From positions 1-64,000 of the forward strand of contig NZ_BRVO01000004.1 in NCBI RefSeq assembly GCF_027924185.1: a stretch of DNA of 64,000 nucleotides, given 5' to 3'. The notes beneath the pieces are model-generated. The model was given only the letters and a program-made list of their open reading frames with translations, did no database searches and was not told the origin of the DNA. The DNA is from Neptunitalea lumnitzerae (GTDB taxonomy: Bacteria > Bacteroidota > Bacteroidia > Flavobacteriales > Flavobacteriaceae). A program made the position numbers and the translations under genes. The first letter of the stretch is position 1. Every line of letters starts with the position of its first letter. Below are positions 1-8,877 of the stretch, in pieces.

Positions 1-140
1 ATGAATCGCTTAAATAAATACTCAAAATGGATTTGCTTAAATCTTATTTTTTTGACTCTGTATCGCTACAAAATCGTGCTGTCAACAATATTTTCAATGA
101 ACTTATCTTCTTTATCTTTTTTGCCTTCTCTCCGAAAGCG
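1..140 (-). other. Probable rRNA operon leader; 16S gene expected off the left edge
   Basis: This stretch has no convincing gene. It lies directly downstream, on the minus strand, of three stacked promoters of the stable-RNA type. On the minus strand it contains GTTCATTGAAAATATTG, which resembles the GTTCTTTGAAATATTG-like leader found ahead of 16S rRNA in Bacteroidota (recalled, not aligned). Inference: it is the transcribed leader of an rrn operon whose 16S gene starts just outside the window. A tRNA or other stable RNA operon is the alternative. A short plus-strand open frame at 27-272 is a chance frame through these promoters. Confidence 0.5.
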
Positions 141-144
141 GGTG

Positions 145-176
145 CAAATATAAAAACTTTATTTCTCTTAATCCAA
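145..176 (-). promoter_or_regulatory. Stable-RNA promoter P3 (closest to the leader)
   Basis: On the minus strand the -7 element TATATTTG lies at 145-152 and a -33 TTG at 174-176, spaced 21 bp, within the 17-23 bp range known for Flavobacterium. The -7 box runs into CACCCGCTTTC, the same downstream block as in the two promoters above it. Confidence 0.7.
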
Positions 177-281
177 ATCTTTTTTCATCTTTTTTTTCGA
201 AACTTCCGTCTCTTAAAAAATCACTCAAAAGCTTTATACTTACTCAATATTTTAAAGAACTGCTTTCTCTGAAAGCGGATG

Positions 282-310
282 CAAAAGTAGTACTTTATTT
301 TAAACTACAA
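282..310 (-). promoter_or_regulatory. Stable-RNA promoter P2
   Basis: The -7 element TACTTTTG is at 282-289 and the -33 TTG at 308-310, spacing 18 bp, minus strand. It is followed by CATCCGCTTTC, matching P1 and P3 apart from one base. Confidence 0.65.
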
Positions 311-386
311 AACCTTTTTTGAAAAAGTTTCTGTGAGCTTATTGCTAATACCAATCTCTATAGGAACATCGCCCTGAAAGCGGGTG

Positions 387-418
387 CAAATATAGAAACA
401 TTAATAACCTTTTTCCAA
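387..418 (-). promoter_or_regulatory. Stable-RNA promoter P1 (most upstream)
   Basis: The -7 element TATATTTG is at 387-394 and the -33 TTG at 416-418, spacing 21 bp, minus strand. The -7 box continues into CACCCGCTTTC. Three such units in about 270 bp fit the multiple strong promoters of an rRNA operon. Confidence 0.7.
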
Positions 419-506
419 GCTTTTCTTAACCTTTTTTTAAATAAAAAGTCTAAGCGCTACAAGACAAGTAGTTACATATAAAAGTTTCTAGAAAAAAGGT
501 AAACCA

Positions 507-2477
507 CTATGAGAATAGGTTCCAAACAAGTCCAAAACGAATTACAAAATCTCTATAAGGATTGTTTACCGCAGAATAATAATTGTATTCTGGAGCTATT
601 AAATTATTAATATGTTCTGCCTTGAAAAAGAATCTGGTTTGTCTAATCTTGAAATTAAGAAACAAATCAAATACCGGATACTCCCCTATCTGCGTATCAT
701 TTTGAACTGTAAACTCAGATAATAATGGGTTATAAGTATTAGCATAGTACTTTGTAAAGTACTTAAAAGTGATTCCTGTTTCTAAATACAGGTTGTTTTT
801 AAACATTGGTGTAGCAAAGTAAAGTGTATTTCTAGTTACAAACTCTGGTACATTTAAAATATCATCATCTTGCCCCACTTGCTGATACATGATAGTATTA
901 TTTAAAGCAAATTTACCAACACGAAACTCCCTCATCAGTTTCAACTTTAAATAATTTATAGTACCACTATATTGTGTAGGGCTAGCAATAAGCATAGAAT
1001 CTATAGCTCCTACCTCTTCAGAAAAATAAGCATACTTATCTAACAAACTATAGGTAACATCTACATTTGCTATTTTATTCAGTTTTAATTTTGCATTAAA
1101 AGTACTAGAGGTCTGCTTCTCAAACGTATCTACATTATACCAATTGTAATCTATATAATCACTCTGATACATTAAGTAATTAAAATTAGGCATACTCGTA
1201 TTCATATGTAAAGAAGCCTCAATTCCGTTTTTATCATTAAAATTGTAAGAAGCTTTAGCAAATACATCTGTACCACCCATATCTCCAACCACAGTAGTAG
1301 ATGCTGTACCTTCTAACTTAAAGCCACCTATTTGTTTTGCGTATGTAGCTTGTATGGCCGTTTCGTTATCCTTTAATATATTAGGTATAGTTACACCATC
1401 TATAGTAGTAACACTTCTTGTAGAATAATTATAGTTGTAATTGATTACCTTAAAACCTATTTTACCCAACAAGCTATTATTTAATTCAGCAAAAACCTGA
1501 TTCTCCATAGTTCTTAACTTCATATGATCTCTCATATCTTCACTCAAGTATGCCTCTCCAAAATAATCAGAAACCAATTCATCTGCGTAATAATAAGACT
1601 TGGTTTCGTAATTAAAACGATGCCCAACATTCAATATATTGTAACTCAAACTATCTTTATTATTAAGTATAGCATAGGTTTGATTTATAAAGTAACGTTT
1701 ACTTACCAATTGGTTTTCTGCTTCATCTAAAATTACTTCAAGTCTAGACCTGTCAGTAAAATCATCCTCACCCGAGGTAAAATACTCATTATATAGTAAC
1801 CCTCCGTTTTCTTCATTACGCAAACTTTGCCCAACAAAATGCGCTTTTAAATCATACCTATCATTTTCAGAGTGATATACTGTACTAAACCTAAAAGCCC
1901 CTGCATTAGCCTCTACATTCTGGTACTTCCCTAAAGATTTCATTCCTTTATAAGCTAAATAAAAGTTTAACCTTCTAGAAGTATTAAAAGAAATAGAAGC
2001 ATCTAATAGCTGTCCTTGCTCAAAAGTGGTCTTAAAAAACAATTCGGTTAAAGGAGTAGGCATACTATGGTACTTAATATCATTTACCCCAAAGTAATTG
2101 TAGTATTTAGATTTTTGTCCCATTTGAGGAAACAGACTTGTTTCTTCATCTAAGGTAAGTCTATTATAAGGTTGCCCAACATTAGCAAAAGGCACTAACT
2201 CAAAATCATCTCTCCTTAAATAATTAAACTTATAATCTTTATATATAGTAAGTGTAGTATCTACAAAAGTGGTATCATTCTCTAATGTAAATATTTTATA
2301 ATCTTCAATTCTATTTGGGTTTTTCCACAATCCTGTTTGTACAGTATCTTTAGTAGCCACTAATAACGAATCGTTAGGTTGTGAACTTCCCATAGGAGTA
2401 TTTAAATTAACCTGTGCCTTAGTAATTCCAAAGACACCCAAAAAAATCAATAAAAAAACAAATCTCATTCTTTTCAT
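507..2477 (-). CDS. Putative porin, Bacteroidota Porin_10 type outer-membrane beta-barrel
   Basis: A 656-residue protein with a signal peptide (about residues 1-21, ending in TKAQ) followed by a long region of alternating polar and aromatic residues and a C-terminus ending in LVWNLFS, as expected of an outer-membrane barrel. Overall wording and length match the Porin_10 (putative porin) family of Bacteroidota; substrate is unknown. It is a single gene, divergent from rnhB. A minus-strand -7 element TACTTTTG (2485-2492) sits only 7 bp before the ATG, so the mRNA leader would be almost absent; the next in-frame Met is codon 4 and would give a slightly longer leader with the signal peptide intact. 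Confidence 0.75.
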   Translation of the reverse strand: MKRMRFVFLLIFLGVFGITKAQVNLNTPMGSSQPNDSLLVATKDTVQTGLWKNPNRIEDYKIFTLENDTTFVDTTLTIYKDYKFNYLRRDDFELVPFANVGQPYNRLTLDEETSLFPQMGQKSKYYNYFGVNDIKYHSMPTPLTELFFKTTFEQGQLLDASISFNTSRRLNFYLAYKGMKSLGKYQNVEANAGAFRFSTVYHSENDRYDLKAHFVGQSLRNEENGGLLYNEYFTSGEDDFTDRSRLEVILDEAENQLVSKRYFINQTYAILNNKDSLSYNILNVGHRFNYETKSYYYADELVSDYFGEAYLSEDMRDHMKLRTMENQVFAELNNSLLGKIGFKVINYNYNYSTRSVTTIDGVTIPNILKDNETAIQATYAKQIGGFKLEGTASTTVVGDMGGTDVFAKASYNFNDKNGIEASLHMNTSMPNFNYLMYQSDYIDYNWYNVDTFEKQTSSTFNAKLKLNKIANVDVTYSLLDKYAYFSEEVGAIDSMLIASPTQYSGTINYLKLKLMREFRVGKFALNNTIMYQQVGQDDDILNVPEFVTRNTLYFATPMFKNNLYLETGITFKYFTKYYANTYNPLLSEFTVQNDTQIGEYPVFDLFLNFKIRQTRFFFKAEHINNLIAPEYNYYSAVNNPYRDFVIRFGLVWNLFS

Positions 2478-2484
2478 TTTATGG

Positions 2485-2492
2485 CAAAAGTA
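2485..2492 (-). promoter_or_regulatory. -7 promoter element of the porin gene
   Basis: TACTTTTG on the minus strand, 7 bp upstream of the porin ATG. A start site 4-7 bp downstream of the element would fall within a few bases of the ATG. Confidence 0.5.
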
Positions 2493-2649
2493 TGTTTTTT
2501 AAACGAAAACAGGTTTAAATATATTTCGTTAATTAGCAAAGTAAATCACATGTGGGCTTTACCTCTATTATTATTATGTAAATAGTAATTTAAATTAGCA
2601 CCCTTGTTACTTTATTTAATTTCTAATAACTAGCAAATATCACACCATT

Positions 2650-3246
2650 ATGCTACAACCTTTTCACCATTGTATTATGGAAGCCGGCACCGATGAAGCA
2701 GGAAGAGGGTGCCTTGCCGGACCAGTTACTGCAGCTGCGGTAATTTTAAAAGAAGGTTTTTCTAATACCCTATTAAACGATTCAAAACAACTATCTGAAC
2801 AAAAGCGTAATTTACTACGCCCTATTATTGAAGAAAGTGCTTTATGTTATGGGGTAGTTCATGTGAGCCCAGCAGAAATTGATGAAATAAATATATTAAA
2901 TGCTTCTATTAAAGGAATGCATTTGGCTATAGACCAACTTACAACCATTCCTGAATTTATTAGTGTGGATGGTAATAAGTTTAAACCTTATAAAGAAATT
3001 ACGCATGCATGTATTATAAAAGGAGATGGTAGATATATGAATATTGCCGCCGCCTCTGTACTAGCCAAAACCTATAGAGATGCTTATATGGAACAAATAC
3101 ATGAAGAATACCCGATGTACAATTGGAAAAAAAACAAAGGATACCCCACAAAAGAACACAGAGAAGCCATTAAAAAATATGGTGTTACTAAATACCACAG
3201 AACAAGTTTTAAATTGCTACCCGAACAGCTAAAACTTGCTCTTTAA
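2650..3246 (+). CDS. rnhB: Ribonuclease HII
   Basis: Cleaves the RNA strand of RNA-DNA hybrids and starts removal of single ribonucleotides from DNA. The 198-residue protein shows the family signature [13 protein letters not shown] at residues 14-26, with catalytic D15 and E16, NDSKQL near residue 43, D107 in SVDGNK, and D144 in the [12 protein letters not shown] motif, so all four acidic metal ligands are present. Length is typical. The start MLQPF leaves the normal short lead before EAGTDEAG; M10 is a less likely alternative. It reads in the same direction as the lipoprotein gene 32 bp downstream. Confidence 0.95.
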   Translation: MLQPFHHCIMEAGTDEAGRGCLAGPVTAAAVILKEGFSNTLLNDSKQLSEQKRNLLRPIIEESALCYGVVHVSPAEIDEINILNASIKGMHLAIDQLTTIPEFISVDGNKFKPYKEITHACIIKGDGRYMNIAAASVLAKTYRDAYMEQIHEEYPMYNWKKNKGYPTKEHREAIKKYGVTKYHRTSFKLLPEQLKLAL

Positions 3247-3278
3247 AATATGTATTTTTGTATTAAAGACGCTAAATT

Positions 3279-5612
3279 ATGAAGACCAGGATATTTCTAC
3301 TATTATTAGTTACACTAATTTTGGCAGCTTGTTCAGACTCCATTCATGAAAATAAAACCATTACAGATTATATACCTGCAACTGCAAACTATGTTTTAAA
3401 AGTTAATGATGCCACTTCTTTTAAAGGAGAAATTAGAAACAACGCCTTTTTAGCTACTTCTAATTATGAAGAAGATTTATCGGTAATGGAATCTATAGAT
3501 TTTATACACACCACCTCTCCTTTTTATATATGTAGAGCCAATGACCAAATTACTTTTGTGTATGAAGTTACCTCTACTGAATTTTCTAAAGATTCTACCG
3601 TAACACAAATAAACACACATAATTTAGATAAAAATAAATCTGTTTCCTTAAATATTAACAACACCAACTGGCATCTTGAAAAAAATAAGAACATCTATTT
3701 TTTAAAGAATTATGACACCCCGGTAATACTTGATGATAAACATACTAACGGATTACATAATATAGCTAAACTAAGCAATAGTAAAGCCAGTGCTACCTTA
3801 TTTTACAAAGAACAAACTACCTTATTAACGGCTCTATTCCCTGAACTGAACTCCCTATCTACCGATTGGATGTTTTTTGATATTACCGCAAAACCTAAGG
3901 AAGCTTTATTTTCAGGGGTACTACCTACCGTAGAAAAATCACTTGATTCTGTTTTCTACAACAACTCCCCACAAATATCTGAAACAGCTCAATTAGTAGG
4001 TGCAAGCAATACACACTTTACGGCTTTTATGTTTGATAATATTGACAACCGTTTTTTTCCTAGTAGTATTGACTCTTTAACCGTTGCTACCATTTCTGAA
4101 ATTGGTTTTATTGAAAAAGATAATAAAATAACAGCAACCGCATTATTTACATCTTTACCAGATAATCTGCTTTCTTATTATGCCTCTTCTCAATTAGAAG
4201 ATTATAAGAATACTGCAATTTATCAAATGGAAGCAGATAGCCAACTGATTACTTTAAAGGAATTTACAGAAAAAAGCTTTGAAGCTAACTACTTTTGTAG
4301 CGGCACCAATTACCTACTATTTACAAATACGTTAGAAGAACTACAAAGTCAGTTAGATGATATTTTAAACGAAAATGTTTTATCGGAAAAAGAATATTAC
4401 ACTAGCACTCTAGAAAAACTACCTTCTGCTTCTAGTATTCTAAGCGTAAGCATACCGAATGAAACCATATTTAAAAGTTCAAAAAACACTAAAGGTCTAG
4501 CTGTTTTACAAGCCACCAAAAGTACTAAAGGTTTTTACGCTACTGCTATTTGTACAGAAACCACCTTAACTAGTCCACAAGTAACTAACCAAGCTATTAC
4601 CGAAGCAGGCACCTTTAAATTAGACAGTGATATGGCCACCAATCCTATTTTGGTGAAAAATTATATTACTAATTCATTAGACGTAGTTGTGCAAGATGTT
4701 AGCAATAACTTATATTTAATTTCTCAAGGTGGCAAAATTCAATGGAAAAGAAAGCTTGATAGTAAAATTCAAGGGGAAATTACTCAAATTGACATGTACA
4801 ACAATGGAAAGCTTCAGTTAGCTTTTACCACCAAACATAACTTTTACATAGTAACCAGAACTGGTAAAGATGCACCAAACTTTCCTATACATTTTAACGA
4901 TGAGTTTTCTAACCCCGTTGCTATTTTTGATTATGATTTGAAAAACGATTATCGTTTTCTAATTACTCAAAAAAACAGGCTCTACATGCTTAGCAACAAC
5001 GGAAAACGAGTTAAAGGTTTTAAACTTAGCAAAACAAGAGGAAATATTATTGCCACACCCCAACACATTAGAGTTGGTAAAAAAGATTATTTAATTGTAA
5101 AAACTGATAAAGACAAATTGTATATACTAGACCGCAGAGGACAAATTAGGATTCCTGTTAGTACTGCTATTCAATTTTCTGACAACGAAATGTTTTGGAA
5201 TAAAGGCTACTTTACCACCACCAATACAAAAGGAAATATAATACGTGTTACAGAAAAAGGTGATGTTAGCGAAGATGCTGCACCTTTAGCACTAAACCAT
5301 GCTATTACTGCAACACAGGAAACACTGGTTACCTTTACAGAAAATTTACTTACCATTGGAGCCTACCCACTTGTTTTAGATTATGGTGTTTATACCAACC
5401 CAAAAATATATAACCTACCCAAAAAGACGGTAATTACATTAACAGACACACAAGGCAACAAAGTATACGCCTACACTACAAAAGGTGAATTACTCAATGG
5501 GTTTCCTATATTTGGAAAAGAAGAAGCCTACCTAAAATACAACCCAAATGACAAACTTACTTACCTAGTAGTTAAAGCAGCTAATAACGAACTTATAGTG
5601 TATACATTTTAA
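3279..5612 (+). CDS. Large lipoprotein with C-terminal propeller-like repeats, function unknown
   Basis: A 777-residue protein with a lipoprotein signal (LILAAC, lipidated C18). Residues about 20-430 are not recognised. The C-terminal half has recurrent blocks such as LYLISQGGKIQWKRKL, FYIVTRTGKDAPNFPI, LYMLSNNGKRVKGFKL and LYILDRRGQIRIPV, the pattern of PQQ/WD-like beta-propeller blades; a closing blade YAYTTKGELLNGFPIFG lies near the end. A -7 box TATTTTTG (3253-3260) just after rnhB suggests its own promoter. The hairpin immediately downstream ends transcription. A surface or periplasmic scaffold role is only an inference. Confidence 0.7.
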   Translation: MKTRIFLLLLVTLILAACSDSIHENKTITDYIPATANYVLKVNDATSFKGEIRNNAFLATSNYEEDLSVMESIDFIHTTSPFYICRANDQITFVYEVTSTEFSKDSTVTQINTHNLDKNKSVSLNINNTNWHLEKNKNIYFLKNYDTPVILDDKHTNGLHNIAKLSNSKASATLFYKEQTTLLTALFPELNSLSTDWMFFDITAKPKEALFSGVLPTVEKSLDSVFYNNSPQISETAQLVGASNTHFTAFMFDNIDNRFFPSSIDSLTVATISEIGFIEKDNKITATALFTSLPDNLLSYYASSQLEDYKNTAIYQMEADSQLITLKEFTEKSFEANYFCSGTNYLLFTNTLEELQSQLDDILNENVLSEKEYYTSTLEKLPSASSILSVSIPNETIFKSSKNTKGLAVLQATKSTKGFYATAICTETTLTSPQVTNQAITEAGTFKLDSDMATNPILVKNYITNSLDVVVQDVSNNLYLISQGGKIQWKRKLDSKIQGEITQIDMYNNGKLQLAFTTKHNFYIVTRTGKDAPNFPIHFNDEFSNPVAIFDYDLKNDYRFLITQKNRLYMLSNNGKRVKGFKLSKTRGNIIATPQHIRVGKKDYLIVKTDKDKLYILDRRGQIRIPVSTAIQFSDNEMFWNKGYFTTTNTKGNIIRVTEKGDVSEDAAPLALNHAITATQETLVTFTENLLTIGAYPLVLDYGVYTNPKIYNLPKKTVITLTDTQGNKVYAYTTKGELLNGFPIFGKEEAYLKYNPNDKLTYLVVKAANNELIVYTF

Positions 5613-5616
5613 AAAG

Positions 5617-5642
5617 AAAAAGCCCGGTTAAACCGGGCTTTT
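5617..5642. terminator. Bidirectional terminator between converging genes
   Basis: Near-perfect hairpin with arms AGCCCGGTT and AACCGGGCT, flanked by A-runs on the left and T-runs on the right, so it can work on both strands for the two converging lipoprotein genes. Confidence 0.9.
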
Positions 5643-5663
5643 ATAAGTTTTAATAGCTGTTGC

Positions 5664-5921
5664 TTATTCGCAAAGCATAGAAAGTGCTTCTTTAGCATCA
5701 TCCCAATCAACTCCAGATAATTCTACATCTTCAGTTTCTCCATCTTCATAAGTTACTGTATAGAAATCATCATCACCTGTATGGCAATATTCTTGAGTTT
5801 CTCCAAAAAATGTACAACTAAAACAATCTGTAGAAGATCCTCCAGCAGAATCATCATCACTTGAACACCCAACAAAGCATAACGATGCTACGATAGCCGC
5901 AGCTAAAAAAAATTTTTTCAT
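5664..5921 (-). CDS. Small cysteine-containing lipoprotein, probably surface exposed
   Basis: An 85-residue protein with a lipobox (FVGC, C19) followed directly by SSDDDS. An acidic S/D-rich stretch just after the lipidated cysteine is the type of lipoprotein export signal described for Bacteroidota surface lipoproteins, so exposure at the cell surface is inferred. The mature part is acidic and has four further cysteines (C33, C36, C46, C84), including CFSC, consistent with disulfides or metal binding. No known domain was recognised. It stands alone, about 160 bp from the neighbouring exporter operon. Confidence 0.7.
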   Translation of the reverse strand: MKKFFLAAAIVASLCFVGCSSDDDSAGGSSTDCFSCTFFGETQEYCHTGDDDFYTVTYEDGETEDVELSGVDWDDAKEALSMLCE

Positions 5922-6084
5922 AAGAAATTGATTATTTATTGATTATTATTCTTTGACGAAGAAAGCCAAAAAATACGTACTCACCAACTAGGAATTTAAA
6001 AAATGTCTAATTATAAAATTTACATTATTTTAACATATAAATAATCAAAAAACAACATACTTCATTAATAAAGTCATAATGAAA

Positions 6085-7482
6085 TTACAATCTACCTAAT
6101 GTTTTATAAAGTTTTAAAACAGAAACTAAATAAGTATTGATAAGTTCTATATTAGATATTTTAGCTTTTACTAATTTGTTTTCTCTAGTGTTTACGTAGA
6201 ATATAGAACTTTCTCCCATTTCAAACAGGCGTACCTCAGCATCTAACATTTGCTGGTAAGAAGCTACCAAATCTTCATTAAGTACTACTTGCCCTTGGTA
6301 AGAGTCTAACTCTTGGTATTGTGCTCTAATTTTATTTTGTAAACTTTCTTGTTGAAACTGTAAACCATACTCTGCATCTTGTAGCTTAATTTTTGCTAAC
6401 CGCAACGAAGCCCTTTCTTTTCTTAAAAATATAGGAAAGGAAAATGTAGCTCCTATTTTATAGTCTTCAAACTCATAATCGGTAAAATAATCTGGCTCAG
6501 ATAGGTAATTATAACTTAGCTCTAATTTAGGTAATAAACTATTTGCCTTTAACTTTCTATCTATCTCCTGAATTCTAATTTTAGTATTTAGCGCATTAAT
6601 CTTTGGGTGATCTTCTAAAACTTGCTCTTGCTCTAGCGGGTTTACCCCAAGTATATCTACCAACTGCCCCGTAAGCTCTAGTTGCGGAATCATACGCTCG
6701 TCCAACTCTAACGGAATATTATCTTCCGTCCATATATAATTAGACAATTCTAACCTACTCTTAACAAGTTTCAATTCAGCTTGCGCTAGTTCCAGTTTTC
6801 TAGTCTTTACATTTATTCCTGTTTCTACGCTGTCTATGGAAGCCAAACCTCCTAAATTGATAGATCTTTTTGTCCAATCTAACCGTATTTCTGCATTTTC
6901 TAAAAAAGCCTTATACAGAGCTACTTTCTCATAATTCTGTTTCCAATCCATATAGGCTACTGACGCCTCATAGATAACCTCAAGAGCTGCTAGTGTTTGC
7001 TCATAAGAACCTAACTCTACATATAGCTTTCCTTTTTTCAGTTCTGCCATACGCTCATTAATCCACAAGCCTTGCCCTACAGGTACGGTAACTCCTAAAG
7101 AAGTAAGTCCGCCACTAGGGGTTCCGTTTTGCGGATTCAAATACACCCCTTCATTATTATCAAAAGCAGCTTTTATCTCAATACCATACCAAGTTGGTAT
7201 TTTAAATGTACCATTGAATAACGAGTAATAGTCGTATCCATGGTAATCTTTTTTAGAAAAGTCTGCCTGAATTTTAGGATCAAACGCCCCTCTTGCTTTT
7301 AACAACTTAGCTTCAGATTCAGAAAGAATCAAATTAGCCTGTTTAACCAAAGGGTGAAACTTTTTTACATGCGCTAAAAACTCTTCATAAGTAAATTCTT
7401 CTGGGAGGTCTTCAACCTGTCCAATCACAGAATTTACACTTAAAAAAGCAAAGAGTATAAAACTACAAATTTTCTTAATCAT
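6085..7482 (-). CDS. TolC-like outer-membrane efflux protein
   Basis: A 465-residue protein with a signal peptide (residues 1-22, ending VIGQ) and the long alpha-helical hairpins of the outer-membrane efflux protein family; the N-terminal EEFLAHVKKFHPLVKQANL and the mirrored KAKISNIELINTYL region near the C-terminus are characteristic. It forms the outer-membrane channel of a tripartite type I-like exporter. It is the last gene of the TetR-ABC-HlyD-TolC operon, 24 bp after the HlyD gene. Confidence 0.9.
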   Translation of the reverse strand: MIKKICSFILFAFLSVNSVIGQVEDLPEEFTYEEFLAHVKKFHPLVKQANLILSESEAKLLKARGAFDPKIQADFSKKDYHGYDYYSLFNGTFKIPTWYGIEIKAAFDNNEGVYLNPQNGTPSGGLTSLGVTVPVGQGLWINERMAELKKGKLYVELGSYEQTLAALEVIYEASVAYMDWKQNYEKVALYKAFLENAEIRLDWTKRSINLGGLASIDSVETGINVKTRKLELAQAELKLVKSRLELSNYIWTEDNIPLELDERMIPQLELTGQLVDILGVNPLEQEQVLEDHPKINALNTKIRIQEIDRKLKANSLLPKLELSYNYLSEPDYFTDYEFEDYKIGATFSFPIFLRKERASLRLAKIKLQDAEYGLQFQQESLQNKIRAQYQELDSYQGQVVLNEDLVASYQQMLDAEVRLFEMGESSIFYVNTRENKLVKAKISNIELINTYLVSVLKLYKTLGRL

Positions 7483-7506
7483 AGAATTTAGATAAACTAT
7501 ATCTTA

Positions 7507-8874
7507 TTATTTTTTCTTCTTTTTAGCATCGGCTGCCTTGTCTCCTTCTTTTGCCGGGTTGTAAAAGTTAGGAGGGAAACCATTTAGTGTTCTCCATAAC
7601 TCAAACCAAATAGGCACATCTTGTAACAACGCAATGGTTTGTGCCCCTGCCCCAATACTTAATTGTTTTGGCCAATTTTTTTCTTCCGGGTCTGGTGCTA
7701 TCAAAACTCTGTATTTACCATTATCACTAATAAAGTTTTCCTTAGCCACAATAACACCTCCAAAAGTACCATACGAAACACCTGGCCATCCGCTAAATAC
7801 AATAGTAGGCCAACCATCAAACCAAATTCTTACTTTCTCTCCTTTTTTAATTAAAGGGAAGTTTAACGGATCTACATACGTCTCTACCGCTATCTGGTAA
7901 TCAGAAGGCATAATACTTACAATAGAAGTACCTTCTTTAATAGTTTCCCCAATACCCGATTGCAAGGCACGGTTTACATACCCATTCTGTGGAGCAGTGA
8001 TATAATACATTCCGTTTCTAATTACATAATTAGCATATTGCGTACGTAATTTGCTTACTTGAGATTCGGTATCGTATTGTGTACTAATAGCTGTTTGCCT
8101 GTCACTTTTCGCCTTTGCTAATTTTTCGGCATACGTAGCTTGTACCCTATTAATTTCTACCTCTGCATTTAATAGCTCGTTTTGGCTTACAACATATTTA
8201 TTTTCTTGGGTAATAACCTTTGCTTGCATTTGTTGTAGTTTCACCTTTTTCTCTTCTACATAGGTCATAGGTTTTAACCCCTCAGCATTTAAATTAAAAG
8301 CACGATTGTATTGGGTTTCTGCAATAGTTAACTGCGTTTTCACCGCTTCTAGATCAATACTATCACTCTTCATTTTTAAGAGTGCTTGTTTACGCTTGTT
8401 CTGTGCTTGTTGCATTTTAAGCCCTCGCTCTTTATCTATAGCTGCTATTTGTATGGTTAAAGCTGCTACTTTATCTCCGTACGATTGCAAAGCACTTTCT
8501 TTAGCACGCATTTGATTCCCCGTATTTTCAACCAAATTAGGATCAAAATAAGATTCTTTAATTTCCGACAAACGCATAATGGTATCTCCCCTATTCACAA
8601 AGTCACCTTCTTGCACATACCATTCTTCTACTTTACCTGGTATAATATTATGAATGGTCTGTGGTCTTTGTCCGGGTTTTAATGTAGTTACATAGCCAGA
8701 ACCCTTTATGTTCTGAGTCCATGGTAAGAAAAATACCAAAATGATTAGGATACAAACAATCCATACTATCTTTCTTATAACTTGATAGTGTTTATTGTCT
8801 GCAAATATTTGAGTAGACTTATACTTACTCTTGTCTACGTACTTATCTATATGATTGTTAGATATATTCAGCAT
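7507..8874 (-). CDS. HlyD-family membrane fusion protein (periplasmic adaptor)
   Basis: A 455-residue adaptor with a cytoplasmic N-terminus, one membrane helix at about residues 34-51 (IVWIVCILIILVFFLPW), a split biotinyl/lipoyl-like domain beginning IPGKVEEWYVQEGDFVNRGD, a coiled-coil hairpin of about 170 residues, and a beta-barrel part. It should connect the ABC exporter to the TolC-like channel. The C-terminus ends in a lysine-rich tail (KKKKK). It is 3 bp downstream of the ABC gene, indicating translational coupling. Cargo is not identifiable from sequence. Confidence 0.9.
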   Translation of the reverse strand: MLNISNNHIDKYVDKSKYKSTQIFADNKHYQVIRKIVWIVCILIILVFFLPWTQNIKGSGYVTTLKPGQRPQTIHNIIPGKVEEWYVQEGDFVNRGDTIMRLSEIKESYFDPNLVENTGNQMRAKESALQSYGDKVAALTIQIAAIDKERGLKMQQAQNKRKQALLKMKSDSIDLEAVKTQLTIAETQYNRAFNLNAEGLKPMTYVEEKKVKLQQMQAKVITQENKYVVSQNELLNAEVEINRVQATYAEKLAKAKSDRQTAISTQYDTESQVSKLRTQYANYVIRNGMYYITAPQNGYVNRALQSGIGETIKEGTSIVSIMPSDYQIAVETYVDPLNFPLIKKGEKVRIWFDGWPTIVFSGWPGVSYGTFGGVIVAKENFISDNGKYRVLIAPDPEEKNWPKQLSIGAGAQTIALLQDVPIWFELWRTLNGFPPNFYNPAKEGDKAADAKKKKK

Positions 8875-8877
8875 AAG

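Noticed and set aside
27-272. 81-residue open frame at the left edge
   Set aside because: It runs through tandem stable-RNA promoters and the leader, is Phe/Leu-rich by composition, and lies opposite to the promoters.
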